A stretch of DNA of 40,280 nucleotides from the NCBI GenBank assembly GCA_937867175.1, contig CALMKG010000416.1, positions 1-40,280 of the forward strand. Reading direction: 5' to 3'. The position numbers were made by a program, and so were the translations under genes. Source of the DNA: an uncultured Propionibacterium sp. (lineage in GTDB: Bacteria; Actinomycetota; Actinomycetes; Propionibacteriales; Propionibacteriaceae). The notes beneath the pieces are model-generated. The model saw nothing but the letters and a program-made list of their open reading frames with translations, had not been told where the DNA came from and made no database searches. Numbering within the stretch: position 1 is the first letter of the stretch; each line of letters starts with the position of its first letter. Below, piece after piece: positions 26,652-34,804 of the stretch.

Positions 26652-26733
26652 CCGGCGTCACTACGCGGATTTCGGTCGCCGGCAGAAGTGCCTTGTGGTC
26701 GACGAAGCCCCGCTGCGCGGGTCGGTGACCCGC
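26652..26733 (+). promoter_or_regulatory. Structured ftsZ leader with two competing hairpins
   Basis: CCGGCG (26652-26657) can pair with CGCCGG (26677-26682). Further on, GCGGG at 26717-26721 can pair either back with CCCGC (26709-26713, TGC loop) or forward, as part of GCGGGTC (26717-26723), with GACCCGC (26727-26733, GGT loop). The two are mutually exclusive. The region ends 62 bases before the GTG start. Confidence 0.4.
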
Positions 26734-26795
26734 CCCGCTGCGGCCGACAGGGCACAATGGGTCAATAGTTGAACGGCAAGGAATGGGGCAATCTG

Positions 26796-27974
26796 GTGGC
26801 CACTGCATCGCAGAACTACTTGGCAGTCATCAAGGTCGTGGGTGTCGGCGGTGGCGGTGTCAACGCGGTCAACCGGATGATCGAGTCGGGGCTGAAGGGC
26901 GTTGAGTTCATCGCGATCAACACCGACGCGCAAGCGTTGTTGATGAGTGATGCCGACGTGAAGCTCGACATCGGTCGAGACCTGACTCGCGGCTTGGGTG
27001 CAGGCGCCGATCCCGAGAAGGGACGCCAGGCAGCCGAGGACCATTCCGACCAGATCGAGGATGCCCTTAAGGGCGCCGACATGGTCTTCGTGACTGCCGG
27101 TGAAGGTGGCGGTACCGGCACCGGAGGCGCCCCGGTGGTTGCCAAGATCGCCCGTTCGCTGGGCGCCTTGACCATTGGCGTGGTGACCAGACCCTTCTCG
27201 TTCGAGGGACGTCGTCGTGCCCAGCAGGCCGAGGACGGCATCGCCAACTTGGCTGATGAGGTCGACACCCTGATCGTCATCCCCAACGACAAGCTGCTCG
27301 AGATGACCGACGTACGCATTGCGATCCTGGACGCCTTCAAGGAGGCCGATCAGGTGCTGATGCAGGGCGTCTCCGGGATCACCGACCTGATCACCACCCC
27401 CGGTCTGATCAACCTGGACTTCGCTGATGTCAAGTCGGTGATGAGTAACGCCGGCTCGGCGTTGATGGGCATCGGTTCGGCGCGCGGAGAAGATCGCGCC
27501 CGGCAGGCGGCCGAGCAGGCCGTCAGCAGTCCGTTGCTGGAATCCAGCATTGATGGCGCCCGTGGCGTCCTGCTGTCGATCGCCGGTGGGTCTGATCTGG
27601 GTCTGTTCGAGGTCAGCGAGGCTGCCAACTTGATCGAATCCTCGGCGCACGAGGAGGCCAACATCATCTTCGGTACCATCATTGACGACTCCCTCGGTGA
27701 CGAGGTGCGGGTCACCGTGATCGCCGCAGGCTTCGACACTCTGCCCTCGACGCCGCGCAGGCCACGCCAGACCGAGAAGCCGGTGGAGCGCCCGGCACCC
27801 CAACAGCAGCCCGAACCAGTGCGGCCGCCGGTCGTCGATCAGCGCCGATTCACCCCGAACAGGCCGGTCGAAACCGATGCCGGCGAGCCCACCCGGATGA
27901 CCCATCGTCCGGTGGTGCCGGCTCCGCTGGCCGCCGAGGACGATGATCTCGACGTGCCCGACTTCATGAAGTGA
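26796..27974 (+). CDS. ftsZ: Cell division GTPase FtsZ
   Basis: A 392-residue tubulin-like GTPase that forms the Z ring. It starts [22 protein letters not shown], carries the tubulin signature GGGTGTG (G104-G110), and the T7 loop NLDFADV with N206, D208 and D211. A linker rich in Pro, Arg and Gln (about 325-380) leads to the C-terminal peptide [11 protein letters not shown], the docking site for partners such as SepF. The GTG at 26796 is chosen since homology begins there and AAGGAATGGGG lies upstream; a TTG at 26769 would add nine unlikely residues. ftsA is absent, as usual in Actinobacteria. pgeF follows after 16 bases. Confidence 0.97.
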   Translation: MATASQNYLAVIKVVGVGGGGVNAVNRMIESGLKGVEFIAINTDAQALLMSDADVKLDIGRDLTRGLGAGADPEKGRQAAEDHSDQIEDALKGADMVFVTAGEGGGTGTGGAPVVAKIARSLGALTIGVVTRPFSFEGRRRAQQAEDGIANLADEVDTLIVIPNDKLLEMTDVRIAILDAFKEADQVLMQGVSGITDLITTPGLINLDFADVKSVMSNAGSALMGIGSARGEDRARQAAEQAVSSPLLESSIDGARGVLLSIAGGSDLGLFEVSEAANLIESSAHEEANIIFGTIIDDSLGDEVRVTVIAAGFDTLPSTPRRPRQTEKPVERPAPQQQPEPVRPPVVDQRRFTPNRPVETDAGEPTRMTHRPVVPAPLAAEDDDLDVPDFMK

Positions 27975-27990
27975 GGCTGTCAAGCGCCGC

Positions 27991-28761
27991 ATGTTCGACA
28001 CCTTGATCGACCCCGCCGACAACGGGGGAGTGGGCATCGCCTTCACCGACCGCCAAGGTGGCGTCTCGATCGCTGCTCAGGCCTCGTTGAACCTGGGCCG
28101 CAGCGACGTTGACCAGTACTCCCATCTGCGCACCAACATGGCCCGCGTCCGGGCGGTCACGGGCATCGGTCCGGTGGCTGCGCTGCACCAGGTTCACGGC
28201 GTCGCCGTGCACAACGCCGATGAAGACGGGCGCGACTGGGCGGACGACGCTTGGGTCGGGGACCGGGTGCCTGGCGCTCCTGCCCTGCCTGTCGCGGACG
28301 CCGCGTTCACCACTCGGCGCGGTCTGGCGCTTGTGGTGCGGGTTGCCGATTGCCTGCCAGTGTTGTTGGCCGACCCGGGGGCCGGCGTCGTGGCGGCCGC
28401 CCATGCCGGGCGCCGGGGTCTGCTCGAGGGCGTGCTGGTCCAGACTGTCGCGGCCATGCGCTGCGCGGGTGCCCGTGACCTGCAGGCGTGGCTGGGTCCG
28501 CATATCTGCGGGCGGTGTTACGAGGTGCCCGTGCAGATGGCCGCTGACGCTGCAGCGGTGCTGCCCGCCACCCGCGCCACAACCAGTTGGGGGACACCTG
28601 CTGTCGACCTCGGCGCCGGCGCGGAGGCCCAACTGGTCGATCTAGGAGTCCGGGTCACCCGCCACGACCCTTGCACACTCACTGGTCAGAACCTCTTCTC
28701 ACACCGGGGAGACGGCGCACAGACCGGACGCCAGGTAGGTCTGGTCTGGCTCGCGGAGTAG
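27991..28761 (+). CDS. pgeF: Purine nucleoside phosphorylase / laccase-domain protein (YfiH/PgeF family)
   Basis: A 256-residue member of the multicopper polyphenol oxidase (YfiH, YlmD) family. The metal site is visible: H69 in LHQVHG, C121 in VADCLPVLL and H138 in AAAHAGRRG, with [11 protein letters not shown] and NLFSHRGDG further on. Members act as purine nucleoside phosphorylases or adenosine deaminases, and E. coli PgeF edits cytoplasmic peptidoglycan precursors carrying L-Ser, which would suit this position after ftsZ; which applies here is unknown. ATG 27991 has only a weak ribosome site, so translation may be coupled to ftsZ. yggS, often next, is missing. Confidence 0.88.
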   Translation: MFDTLIDPADNGGVGIAFTDRQGGVSIAAQASLNLGRSDVDQYSHLRTNMARVRAVTGIGPVAALHQVHGVAVHNADEDGRDWADDAWVGDRVPGAPALPVADAAFTTRRGLALVVRVADCLPVLLADPGAGVVAAAHAGRRGLLEGVLVQTVAAMRCAGARDLQAWLGPHICGRCYEVPVQMAADAAAVLPATRATTSWGTPAVDLGAGAEAQLVDLGVRVTRHDPCTLTGQNLFSHRGDGAQTGRQVGLVWLAE

Positions 28762-28861
28762 CACTTCAGTCGAGGCGTGTCGCGGCCCGTCTTCGCGGCT
28801 CACCGCGCATTCGGAGGTAGGCTCGACCCGGTTGGGGTTTGCGAACTTGGAAGGGTTCATG

Positions 28862-29368
28862 ATGGCGCAGATGATCCGTAGGGCCGCTGCTTGGATCGGG
28901 CTTATCAGCGACGAGGACGACGACAGGTACGGCGACGACGTCGAGCAGTTCAGCGAACCCATCTACCGGCCCGATACGCGTCAGGGGGAATCGGTCGTGA
29001 CACCCATCAACCGTAAGCAGGGCGACCACCAGGAGCGCGCCCGAACCGAAGAGCGGGTCGCCGTCCGCGAGCCCGAGCCGCTCGGGGCAGACCTGAGCAG
29101 GATCATCACCGTGCACCCGCGCACTTACAACGAGGCTCGCACCATCGGGGAGCACTTCCGTGACGGTGTCCCGGTGATCATGAATCTGTCTGACATGGCC
29201 GATACGGATGCCAAGCGTCTGGTCGACTTCGCGGCTGGCCTGATCTTTGGCTTGCGTGGCACCATTGAGAGGGTGACGAGCAAGGTCTTCCTGCTGTCAC
29301 CCAACAACGTCAAAGTGACCGCCGAAGACAAGGAACGAATTAAGGGCGGTTTCTACAACCAGAGTTGA
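28862..29368 (+). CDS. sepF: Cell division protein SepF
   Basis: A 168-residue SepF, the membrane tether and organiser of FtsZ in bacteria without FtsA. The N-terminal amphipathic helix (about 1-15, [15 protein letters not shown]) is the membrane-binding segment. An acidic, Arg/Glu-rich linker follows, and the C-terminal domain (about 75-160) has the family blocks [39 protein letters not shown] and [14 protein letters not shown] 28862 has GGAAGGG 6 bases upstream; ATG 28859 is almost as good. It should bind the FtsZ C-terminal peptide. The 100-base gap before it has a TAGGCT -10-like site (28818-28823) but no clear -35. Confidence 0.95.
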   Translation: MAQMIRRAAAWIGLISDEDDDRYGDDVEQFSEPIYRPDTRQGESVVTPINRKQGDHQERARTEERVAVREPEPLGADLSRIITVHPRTYNEARTIGEHFRDGVPVIMNLSDMADTDAKRLVDFAAGLIFGLRGTIERVTSKVFLLSPNNVKVTAEDKERIKGGFYNQS

Positions 29369-29376
29369 GGGCGCGA

Positions 29377-29667
29377 ATGCAGACTGTCGGATCGATACTG
29401 TTCTGGGCGCTGCAGTTCTACACGTGGATACTCTTGGCTCGCATGGTCATCAGTTGGGTGCCGATGTTCGCTCCGCAGTGGCGCCCGAGGGGTCTGGTGG
29501 CCTCGGTTTTTGAGATCGTCTACACCCTCACCGATCCGCCCATCAAGGCGTTGCGGAAGTTGATACCTCCGCTCAATCTGGGTGGTGTAAGTCTCGACCT
29601 CGCCTTCATGGCGGTCTTGATCTTGATCGTGGTGCTCCAGCGCGTGGTCATCGCGGTTTTCTGGTGA
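29377..29667 (+). CDS. YggT family membrane protein
   Basis: A 96-residue YggT/Ycf19 family protein with two membrane segments (about 6-26 and 72-94) and the family core in between (SWVPMFAP, TDPPIKALRKLIPPLNLGGVSLDLA). Function is not settled; the gene regularly sits between sepF and divIVA in Gram-positive bacteria, suggesting a role in division or envelope organisation. ATG 29377 with AGGG 5 bases upstream is preferred over a TTG at 29365 that overlaps the sepF stop. Confidence 0.9.
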   Translation: MQTVGSILFWALQFYTWILLARMVISWVPMFAPQWRPRGLVASVFEIVYTLTDPPIKALRKLIPPLNLGGVSLDLAFMAVLILIVVLQRVVIAVFW

Positions 29668-29824
29668 TTTTTCGACCCAAGCCGGGGGATTTGTGCGCGT
29701 GGAAATCGTCCCTGGTGGTCAATTGGAGTAGCCTGAACGGGTTGGACGGACGCGCCGCGCACGTCCAACAGGTTCGGTCAACGCGACCGATGCACCGGAT
29801 GAGCCTGCTGATGTGGAGTGAGAG
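29668..29824 (+). promoter_or_regulatory. yggT-divIVA intergenic region, possible promoter
   Basis: A 157-base gap. TAGCCT at 29729-29734 matches the -10 proposed before ftsZ, but no good -35 stands 16-19 bases upstream. The T-rich start just after yggT (TTTTTCG) lacks a stem. GTGGAG (29815-29820) before ATG 29825 probably serves as ribosome site. Confidence 0.3.
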
Positions 29825-31069
29825 ATGACTCTGTCCCTCGATGAGGTCCGCAATATCCGTTTTCCGATGGCGCGAAAGCCCAACGAGGACGGCTACCGGG
29901 CCAGCTCTGTCGACAATTTCATGGACAAGCTGGAGATCAGCTACGCCCAGCTGCTTGAAGAGCTGGAGCAGTCCCGCGCCAAGGCGGGCGAGCGCACAGA
30001 TTCGAGCGATTCGAACGATTCGGTGGGCGCCGAACTGGACGCCGCCAATGCCGAACTTGCCAGCGCCCGTGCCGAGACCGCCCGGCTGAGCGAAGAGCTG
30101 AACAGTCTGCGTGTGGCGCACTCGCAGCAGGAGACCGCGAACGGTCAGCTGCGTGAAGACAACGAGCGCTTGATTGGCGAGGCACAGCAGCTGCGTGGCC
30201 AGCTTGACGAGCTCCGCGCCAGCAGCGACCTGTCCAAGACCGGCGGCGAGCAGCTGCAGGCCGAGAACGAGAGCTTGCACCGTCAGATCGACGAGGTGCG
30301 CGGGCAGCTGAATCAGACCCAACAGCAGCTGGCTGCGGCAGAGCAGGCCCGAGCCACCGCCGAGCAGGCGCAGTGGACGCAGTCGGGGCCCAGCGCGGCA
30401 GAGACCACTGCCCACATGGGTGTGGTCACCGACGATGTGCGCAACATCCGGGTCACCACCAGCGCAGAGGCCAGCCCCGTTGTCGTTCGGCTGGTTGAAC
30501 TTGCGTCCGAGCAGGCCGAGACACTGCTACGCGATGCCGAACGGGAGTCCCAGCGTCGGGTCGACGAGGCGACCGGCCAAGCGGAGCGGGTCACCGCCGA
30601 GGCCCGAGCTCGAGCCGAGCAACTCGACCACGAGTCGAAGAGCCGCGCCGAGCAGCTTGAGAACGAGACCCGGCGCCAAGCCGAACAGCTTGAGAACGAG
30701 ACCCGGAGCCGCGCCGAGCAGCTCGAGAACGAGACCAGGCAGAACAGCGAACGGATGCTCAGCGAGGCCCGCGGAAGGGCCGAGCGACTGGACTCCGAGG
30801 TACGCGAGCGCCGTGCTGAACTGTTCGTCGGCCTCGAGTCCGACCGCGATGCGTTGGTCGACCGTGTCAACCAGCTGCGTGACTATGAGGAGAATTACCG
30901 CCGCACCTTCAACGGCTTCCTGCAGTCGCAGATCGACCAGCTCGGGCAAGCGGAGATCAACCCGAATCGGCGTCCCGACGTTGATGCCATGTACGGTCTG
31001 GGTCGGCCGCAGGTCGCGACTCCGCGACTCGACGCGCTAGTCGACGAGAGCCGCCAAGAGCTGAACTGA
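29825..31069 (+). CDS. divIVA: DivIVA / Wag31-family polar growth protein
   Basis: A 414-residue coiled-coil protein that marks curved membranes and directs polar or septal wall synthesis. The N-terminal DivIVA domain is seen in SLDEVRNIRFP...NEDGYRASSVDNFMDKLE, followed by a long, heptad-like coiled coil (about 65-185), a less helical Thr/Ala/Ser stretch (about 188-220), a second coiled coil (about 225-365) and a short tail. The second coil contains six 11-residue repeats (residues 263-328). It is at the long end for this family. The start is secure (GGAG before ATG 29825). A strong terminator follows, so it closes the dcw cluster. Confidence 0.93.
   Translation: MTLSLDEVRNIRFPMARKPNEDGYRASSVDNFMDKLEISYAQLLEELEQSRAKAGERTDSSDSNDSVGAELDAANAELASARAETARLSEELNSLRVAHSQQETANGQLREDNERLIGEAQQLRGQLDELRASSDLSKTGGEQLQAENESLHRQIDEVRGQLNQTQQQLAAAEQARATAEQAQWTQSGPSAAETTAHMGVVTDDVRNIRVTTSAEASPVVVRLVELASEQAETLLRDAERESQRRVDEATGQAERVTAEARARAEQLDHESKSRAEQLENETRRQAEQLENETRSRAEQLENETRQNSERMLSEARGRAERLDSEVRERRAELFVGLESDRDALVDRVNQLRDYEENYRRTFNGFLQSQIDQLGQAEINPNRRPDVDAMYGLGRPQVATPRLDALVDESRQELN
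30611..30808 (+). repeat. Six 33-base in-frame repeats in divIVA
   Basis: Units start at 30611, 30644, 30677, 30710, 30743 and 30776. The first four encode near-identical 11-residue blocks of the form RAEQLENETRS; the last two are degenerate. Units 2-4 are very similar in DNA as well, so copy number could vary by slippage. Confidence 0.85.
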
Positions 31070-31081
31070 TCAAAGTTCTCT

Positions 31082-31115
31082 GAAGCGTCCCCGCACTTCG
31101 GTGTGGGGACGCTTC
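31082..31115 (+). terminator. Strong intrinsic hairpin terminator after divIVA
   Basis: GAAGCGTCCCCGCAC pairs with GTGTGGGGACGCTTC over 15 base pairs (one G-U) around a TTCG tetraloop closed by C-G. It starts 12 bases after the divIVA stop. No long U-tract follows, common in high-GC actinobacteria. Confidence 0.85.
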
Positions 31116-31150
31116 ATGTTCGCCGACAGTATTACCGCTAATCGGGTCGA

Positions 31151-31179
31151 GTGTCGCGGTCGTGGGCTCGGTGTACACT
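31151..31179 (+). promoter_or_regulatory. Possible promoter of the dksA-like/lspA/rluD genes
   Basis: GTGTCG (31151-31156), 17 bases, TACACT (31174-31179). The -10 is fair and the -35 weak. The leader would be about 22 bases. A promoter is expected here because a strong terminator lies just upstream. Confidence 0.4.
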
Positions 31180-31207
31180 TCCCGCAACGCATATTAGGGA
31201 GAGACGA

Positions 31208-31630
31208 ATGGTCAGCAAGACGCGAAGCGGCGCAGTCCCCATACTGCCCGTTCTTGAAGGTGAAGATCCGTGGACAGCCGATGAGGTCGCCGAAGTACGT
31301 GACGAACTGGAGTCGGAACGCGAGCGGCTGCGGGTGGCGGTTGCGCATGCTGACGCGGAGCTCGCCGAGCTGATGAACGAGGGGAGCGTCGGTGCTGGAC
31401 GCGACCCCGCAGATGTCGGTTCGTCCAATTTCGAGCGCGATCAGGAACTCTCCCTCCTGAACAACCAGAAACGGCTGCTGGAGCAGATTCAGCAGGCGCT
31501 GCGTATGCTCGACGATGGCACCTACGGCTTCTGCGAAAACTGTGGCAGACCGATCGGCAAGCTTCGGCTGGCGGCCTTCCCGCGGGCCACCATGTGTGTT
31601 TCGTGCAAGCAGCGTCAGGAGCGCCGATAA
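31208..31630 (+). CDS. TraR/DksA-type C4 zinc-finger protein
   Basis: A 140-residue protein of the DksA/TraR family, whose members bind the RNA polymerase secondary channel and adjust initiation. An N-terminal coiled-coil region (about 30-100; DELESERERLRVAVAHADAE) precedes the zinc finger with C109, C112, C130 and C133 (CENC...CVSC) in the typical context YGFCENCGRPIG...FPRATMC. The DxxDxA motif of true DksA at the coil tip is not evident, so a DksA-like rather than DksA function is safer. ATG 31208 follows AGGGAGAG. Next comes lspA with little or no gap. Confidence 0.85.
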   Translation: MVSKTRSGAVPILPVLEGEDPWTADEVAEVRDELESERERLRVAVAHADAELAELMNEGSVGAGRDPADVGSSNFERDQELSLLNNQKRLLEQIQQALRMLDDGTYGFCENCGRPIGKLRLAAFPRATMCVSCKQRQERR

Positions 31631-31650
31631 CCGCGCCCGCGCCGCCTCGG

Positions 31651-32154
31651 GTGGTTTCCGGCGCCACCAGCATCAGCCCGTCACGGCTGCCCAAGCGGAT
31701 TTTGATGGGCGGGCTGGTGGCGGTGCTCTACGTGGCCGACCAGGTCACCAAGCATTTGGCTGCGACGCGACTGGTGGTCGGCGAACCGATACCCGTGGTG
31801 CCTGACCTGCTGTACTGGTCGCTGCACTACAACCCGGGTGCAGCGTTCAGTATGGGAACCCAATTCACCGTTGCGTTGGCCGCGCTCGCGCTCGTCGTCG
31901 TGGTCGTCCTGGTCACCGTGGTGGCCCCTCGGATCAACGATTGGCTGTTGGCGGTGGCCACCGGCTGGCTGATCGCCGGTGTCGCCGGTAACTTGACCGA
32001 CCGGCTGCTGCGCGATCCCGGACCTTTCCAAGGCCACGTGGTCGACTTCATCGCGGTTCGAGGTTTCGCGATCTTCAACGTCGCCGACATGTGCATAACG
32101 GGCGCGGCGATCCTGCTGGTCATTTGGTCCATTCGGTCGGAGCGGGGTCGATGA
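31651..32154 (+). CDS. lspA: Lipoprotein signal peptidase (signal peptidase II)
   Basis: An aspartyl membrane protease that removes signal peptides from prolipoproteins. Four membrane segments and the conserved blocks are present: ADQVTKH in segment 1, YNPGAAFSM, AGNLTDRL, HVVDFI with the first catalytic Asp, and FNVADMCIT with the second. The last motif usually reads ADS, so Met replaces a common Ser. The start is uncertain: GTG 31651 (167 residues) is given because it keeps the basic RLPKR before segment 1, but it has no ribosome site; GTG 31603 or 31594 would overlap the previous gene. AGGAG at 31617-31621 points to an ATA at 31627, which would be unusual. ATGA overlap with rluD. Confidence 0.88.
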   Translation: MVSGATSISPSRLPKRILMGGLVAVLYVADQVTKHLAATRLVVGEPIPVVPDLLYWSLHYNPGAAFSMGTQFTVALAALALVVVVVLVTVVAPRINDWLLAVATGWLIAGVAGNLTDRLLRDPGPFQGHVVDFIAVRGFAIFNVADMCITGAAILLVIWSIRSERGR

Positions 32155-33080
32155 CCCTACTGTTCGTGCCGGACGGTCTGCATGGTGAGCGGGTCGATGT
32201 GGCCGCGGCCCGGATGACCGGTCTCACCCGGTCTCGCATCGCCGACCTCATCGGCGAGGGTGGGGTACAGCTGTCGGGTCGTCCGGTGGCGCGGGCGTCC
32301 ACCAAGGTGAGCGCGGGAGATCTACTCGAGGTCGACATCAGCGAGCCGGTCCGCCGGCCGCACGTCCAGCCCGAGCTGGCGGACGGGCTGCGCATCGTTC
32401 ACGAAGATGCCGATCTGGTGGTTGTGGACAAGCCGGCCGGTGTTGCGGCCCATCCCTCGCTGGGCTGGGACGGCCCCGATGTGGTCTCGCACCTGGCTGC
32501 CGCCGGGGTACAGGTGGCCACCTCGGGGGCTGCTGAACGACAGGGAATCGTGCAGCGTCTCGATGTGGGTACCTCGGGGCTCATGGTGGTGGCGAAGAGC
32601 GAGCATGCGTACAGCGTGCTGAAGCAGGCCTTCCGGGACCGTCGGGTCGACAAGACCTATTGGGCGCTGTGCCAGGGTCGCCCTGACCCACTCGAGGGCA
32701 CCATTGATGCCCCGATCGGCCGCCATCCCGGCCATGAGTGGAAGTTCGCGGTGGTCAATGGCGGGCGGCGCTCGGTCACCCACTACCGGGCCATCGAAGT
32801 GCTTCGCGCTGCCGCGCTGCTCGAGGTGCATCTTGAGACGGGTCGAACCCACCAGATAAGGGTGCACTTGGCGGCCATCGGGCATCCTTGCGTCGGCGAT
32901 CTCCTCTATGGCGCCGACCCGACGTTGGCCGATCGGTTGGGTCTGGGACGGCAGTGGCTGCACGCCGTGCGACTCGGATTCGTCCACCCGGGCACCGGGG
33001 AGTATGTGAGTTTCGAGTCGGAGCCGGCGAATGACCTGCAGGCGGCATTGGACATACTGACCTCGGAGCCATGGGCATGA
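32151..33080 (+). CDS. rluD: RluA/RluD-family 23S rRNA pseudouridine synthase
   Basis: A 309-residue enzyme that isomerises uridines in rRNA. An S4 RNA-binding domain (about 13-75, RVDVAAARMTGLTRSRIADLI...GVQLSGRPV) precedes the catalytic domain with VVDKPAGVAAHPS, the active-site block VQRLDVGTSGLMVVAK (D138), the HYRAIEV region and the ETGRTHQIRVHLAAIGHPCVGD signature. The architecture fits RluD/RluC; the exact target uridines cannot be told from sequence alone. ATGA overlap with lspA, a pairing common across bacteria. The short gap to pyk (27 bases) contains a promoter-like -10. Confidence 0.92.
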   Translation: MTLLFVPDGLHGERVDVAAARMTGLTRSRIADLIGEGGVQLSGRPVARASTKVSAGDLLEVDISEPVRRPHVQPELADGLRIVHEDADLVVVDKPAGVAAHPSLGWDGPDVVSHLAAAGVQVATSGAAERQGIVQRLDVGTSGLMVVAKSEHAYSVLKQAFRDRRVDKTYWALCQGRPDPLEGTIDAPIGRHPGHEWKFAVVNGGRRSVTHYRAIEVLRAAALLEVHLETGRTHQIRVHLAAIGHPCVGDLLYGADPTLADRLGLGRQWLHAVRLGFVHPGTGEYVSFESEPANDLQAALDILTSEPWA

Positions 33081-33101
33081 CCCCCCTCGTTCCGCTAGGG
33101 T
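33072..33101 (+). promoter_or_regulatory. Possible leaderless promoter of pyk
   Basis: TGGGCA (33072-33077), 18 bases, TAGGGT (33096-33101), then 6 bases to the GTG start at 33108. With that spacing the transcript would begin at or next to the start codon. AGGG within the -10 could alternatively act as a ribosome site on a longer transcript. Confidence 0.4.
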
Positions 33102-33107
33102 AGGGGC

Positions 33108-34556
33108 GTGCGTAGAGCGAAAATTGTGTGCACTCTCGGGCCGGCCACCTCGACCCAGGAGCGAATGGAAGAACTAATCCGTGCGGGGCTTGATGTCGCA
33201 AGATTCAACATGAGTCATGGCGACCATTCCGAGCACAAGAAGCGGCTGGACGAGACCCGCGCAGCCTCCGCCGCGATGGGCAAGACGATCGGGCTGCTGG
33301 CCGACCTTCAAGGCCCCAAGATCCGGCTGGGTAACTTCGCTGAAGGCAAGGTTGATCTCGCCTTCGGCCAGACCTTCACCATCACCACTGACGACGTGGA
33401 CGGAGATGAGCACCGCGCGTCGACCACCTTCAAGGGGCTGCCTGCTGACGTCAAGCCCGGAGACACCATCCTCATTGATGATGGACGCATCGGGCTGGAG
33501 GCGGTCGAGGTGACCGACACCGACGTCGTCACCCGAGTCACCGTGGCCGGGCCGGTTAGCAATCACAAGGGCATCAACCTGCCCGGTGTGGCGGTCAATG
33601 TGCCTGCGCTCAGTGAGAAGGACGAGGGCGACCTGCGCTGGGCACTGCGCAACAACTTCGACATGATCGCGCTGTCGTTCGTGCGCAGCGCCGACGACAT
33701 CACCCGTGTGCACGAGATCATGGCTGAGGAGGGCGTCAAGCTGCCCGTGATCGCCAAGATCGAGAAGCCGCAGGCCGTCAAGAACCTCGATGAGATCATT
33801 GACGCGTTCGACGGTTTCATGGTCGCTCGCGGTGACCTCGGTGTGGAGTTGCCACTGGAGGACGTGCCGCTGGTGCAGAAGAGAATCATCAGGCGGGCCC
33901 GCAAATGGGCCAAGCCGGTGATCGTCGCCACCCAGATGCTCGAGTCCATGATCAGCGCCCCCCGGCCAACGCGTGCCGAAACCTCTGATGTGGCCAACGC
34001 GATCCTCGACGGCGCGGACGCGGTCATGTTGTCCGGCGAAACCTCCGTGGGCGCCTATCCGGTCGAGGCCGTTCAGACGATGTCCAGGATCGTCGAGAAG
34101 ACGGAAGAGAAGGGCATCAAGGAGATCAGCAGGATCAAGTGGGATCCGCACACCACGGGCGGGGTCATCGCGATGGCCGCTGCCCAGGCTGCCGACCAAC
34201 TCGATGCGAGCCTCATGGTTGCGTTCACCGTGTCCGGAGACACCGCGCGGCGCATGTCCCGGTTGCGCAGCGAGACTCCGCTGGTGGTCCTCACGCCCGA
34301 CGCAAAGACGGCTCACTGGCTGACGCTGTGCTGGGGCGCCCAGGTGTACATCACGCCGTCATATGTCCGGCACGAAGACATGGTGACCGCGGCGAACCAG
34401 ATCCTGCTGGAACGCGGCTTGGTAAAGGTCGGCGAGCGAGTTGTCATTGTGGCCGGCTCCCCGATGGGTCTCGCGGGCAAGACGAACTTGCTGCGAGTGC
34501 ATCGCATCCAGGCACACGATTGGACCGAAGAACAGGCCGCTGCCGAAGTGGAGTGA
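33108..34556 (+). CDS. pyk: Pyruvate kinase
   Basis: A 482-residue glycolytic enzyme converting phosphoenolpyruvate and ADP to pyruvate and ATP. It has the N-terminal KIVCTLGPAT, ARFNMSHG and DLQGPKIRLG motifs, a B domain (about 70-165), the catalytic IAKIEKPQAVKNLDEI with its lysine, VARGDLGVELP, the ATQMLESMI block and TRAETSDVANAILDGADAVMLSGETSVG in the A domain, and a C-terminal regulatory domain. Length is standard. The GTG start matches homology exactly; the 6-base gap after a -10-like site suggests leaderless expression. It is the last plus-strand gene before a hairpin and the convergent zinc-ribbon gene. Confidence 0.96.
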   Translation: MRRAKIVCTLGPATSTQERMEELIRAGLDVARFNMSHGDHSEHKKRLDETRAASAAMGKTIGLLADLQGPKIRLGNFAEGKVDLAFGQTFTITTDDVDGDEHRASTTFKGLPADVKPGDTILIDDGRIGLEAVEVTDTDVVTRVTVAGPVSNHKGINLPGVAVNVPALSEKDEGDLRWALRNNFDMIALSFVRSADDITRVHEIMAEEGVKLPVIAKIEKPQAVKNLDEIIDAFDGFMVARGDLGVELPLEDVPLVQKRIIRRARKWAKPVIVATQMLESMISAPRPTRAETSDVANAILDGADAVMLSGETSVGAYPVEAVQTMSRIVEKTEEKGIKEISRIKWDPHTTGGVIAMAAAQAADQLDASLMVAFTVSGDTARRMSRLRSETPLVVLTPDAKTAHWLTLCWGAQVYITPSYVRHEDMVTAANQILLERGLVKVGERVVIVAGSPMGLAGKTNLLRVHRIQAHDWTEEQAAAEVE

Positions 34557-34567
34557 CTTGGGGGACC

Positions 34568-34606
34568 GGCGTCCGGGTCGCGGCAGTGTCGCCCGGCTCG
34601 GACGCC
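34568..34606 (+). terminator. Probable terminator hairpin after pyk
   Basis: GGCGTCCG (34568-34575) pairs perfectly with CGGACGCC (34599-34606); the 23-base loop may hold additional GG/CC pairs. It begins 12 bases after the pyk stop. No U-tract. The rest of the gap to 34804 shows only small, weak open frames. Confidence 0.5.
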
Positions 34607-34804
34607 CCGATCTCGATCGCTGAACGGCCGGTACGCCTCAGTTGCCCTTGGGATCATGCGCAGCTCGGTACGCCACGAAGATTTCGGGTCTCAACCGCCC
34701 CCGGTCGGGTGGCCACCCGTTCGAGCACCTCGGGCTCGTCCGGCCATTGGGCCCGGCATGACTCGAGCGTAATCAAGTCGGTGTGGCGCGCAGTGGTGGA
34801 CGCG

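Noticed and set aside
30611-30808. Regular repeats as a possible CRISPR array
   Set aside because: The 33-base units are contiguous with no spacers, in frame, and encode coiled-coil hendecads of DivIVA.
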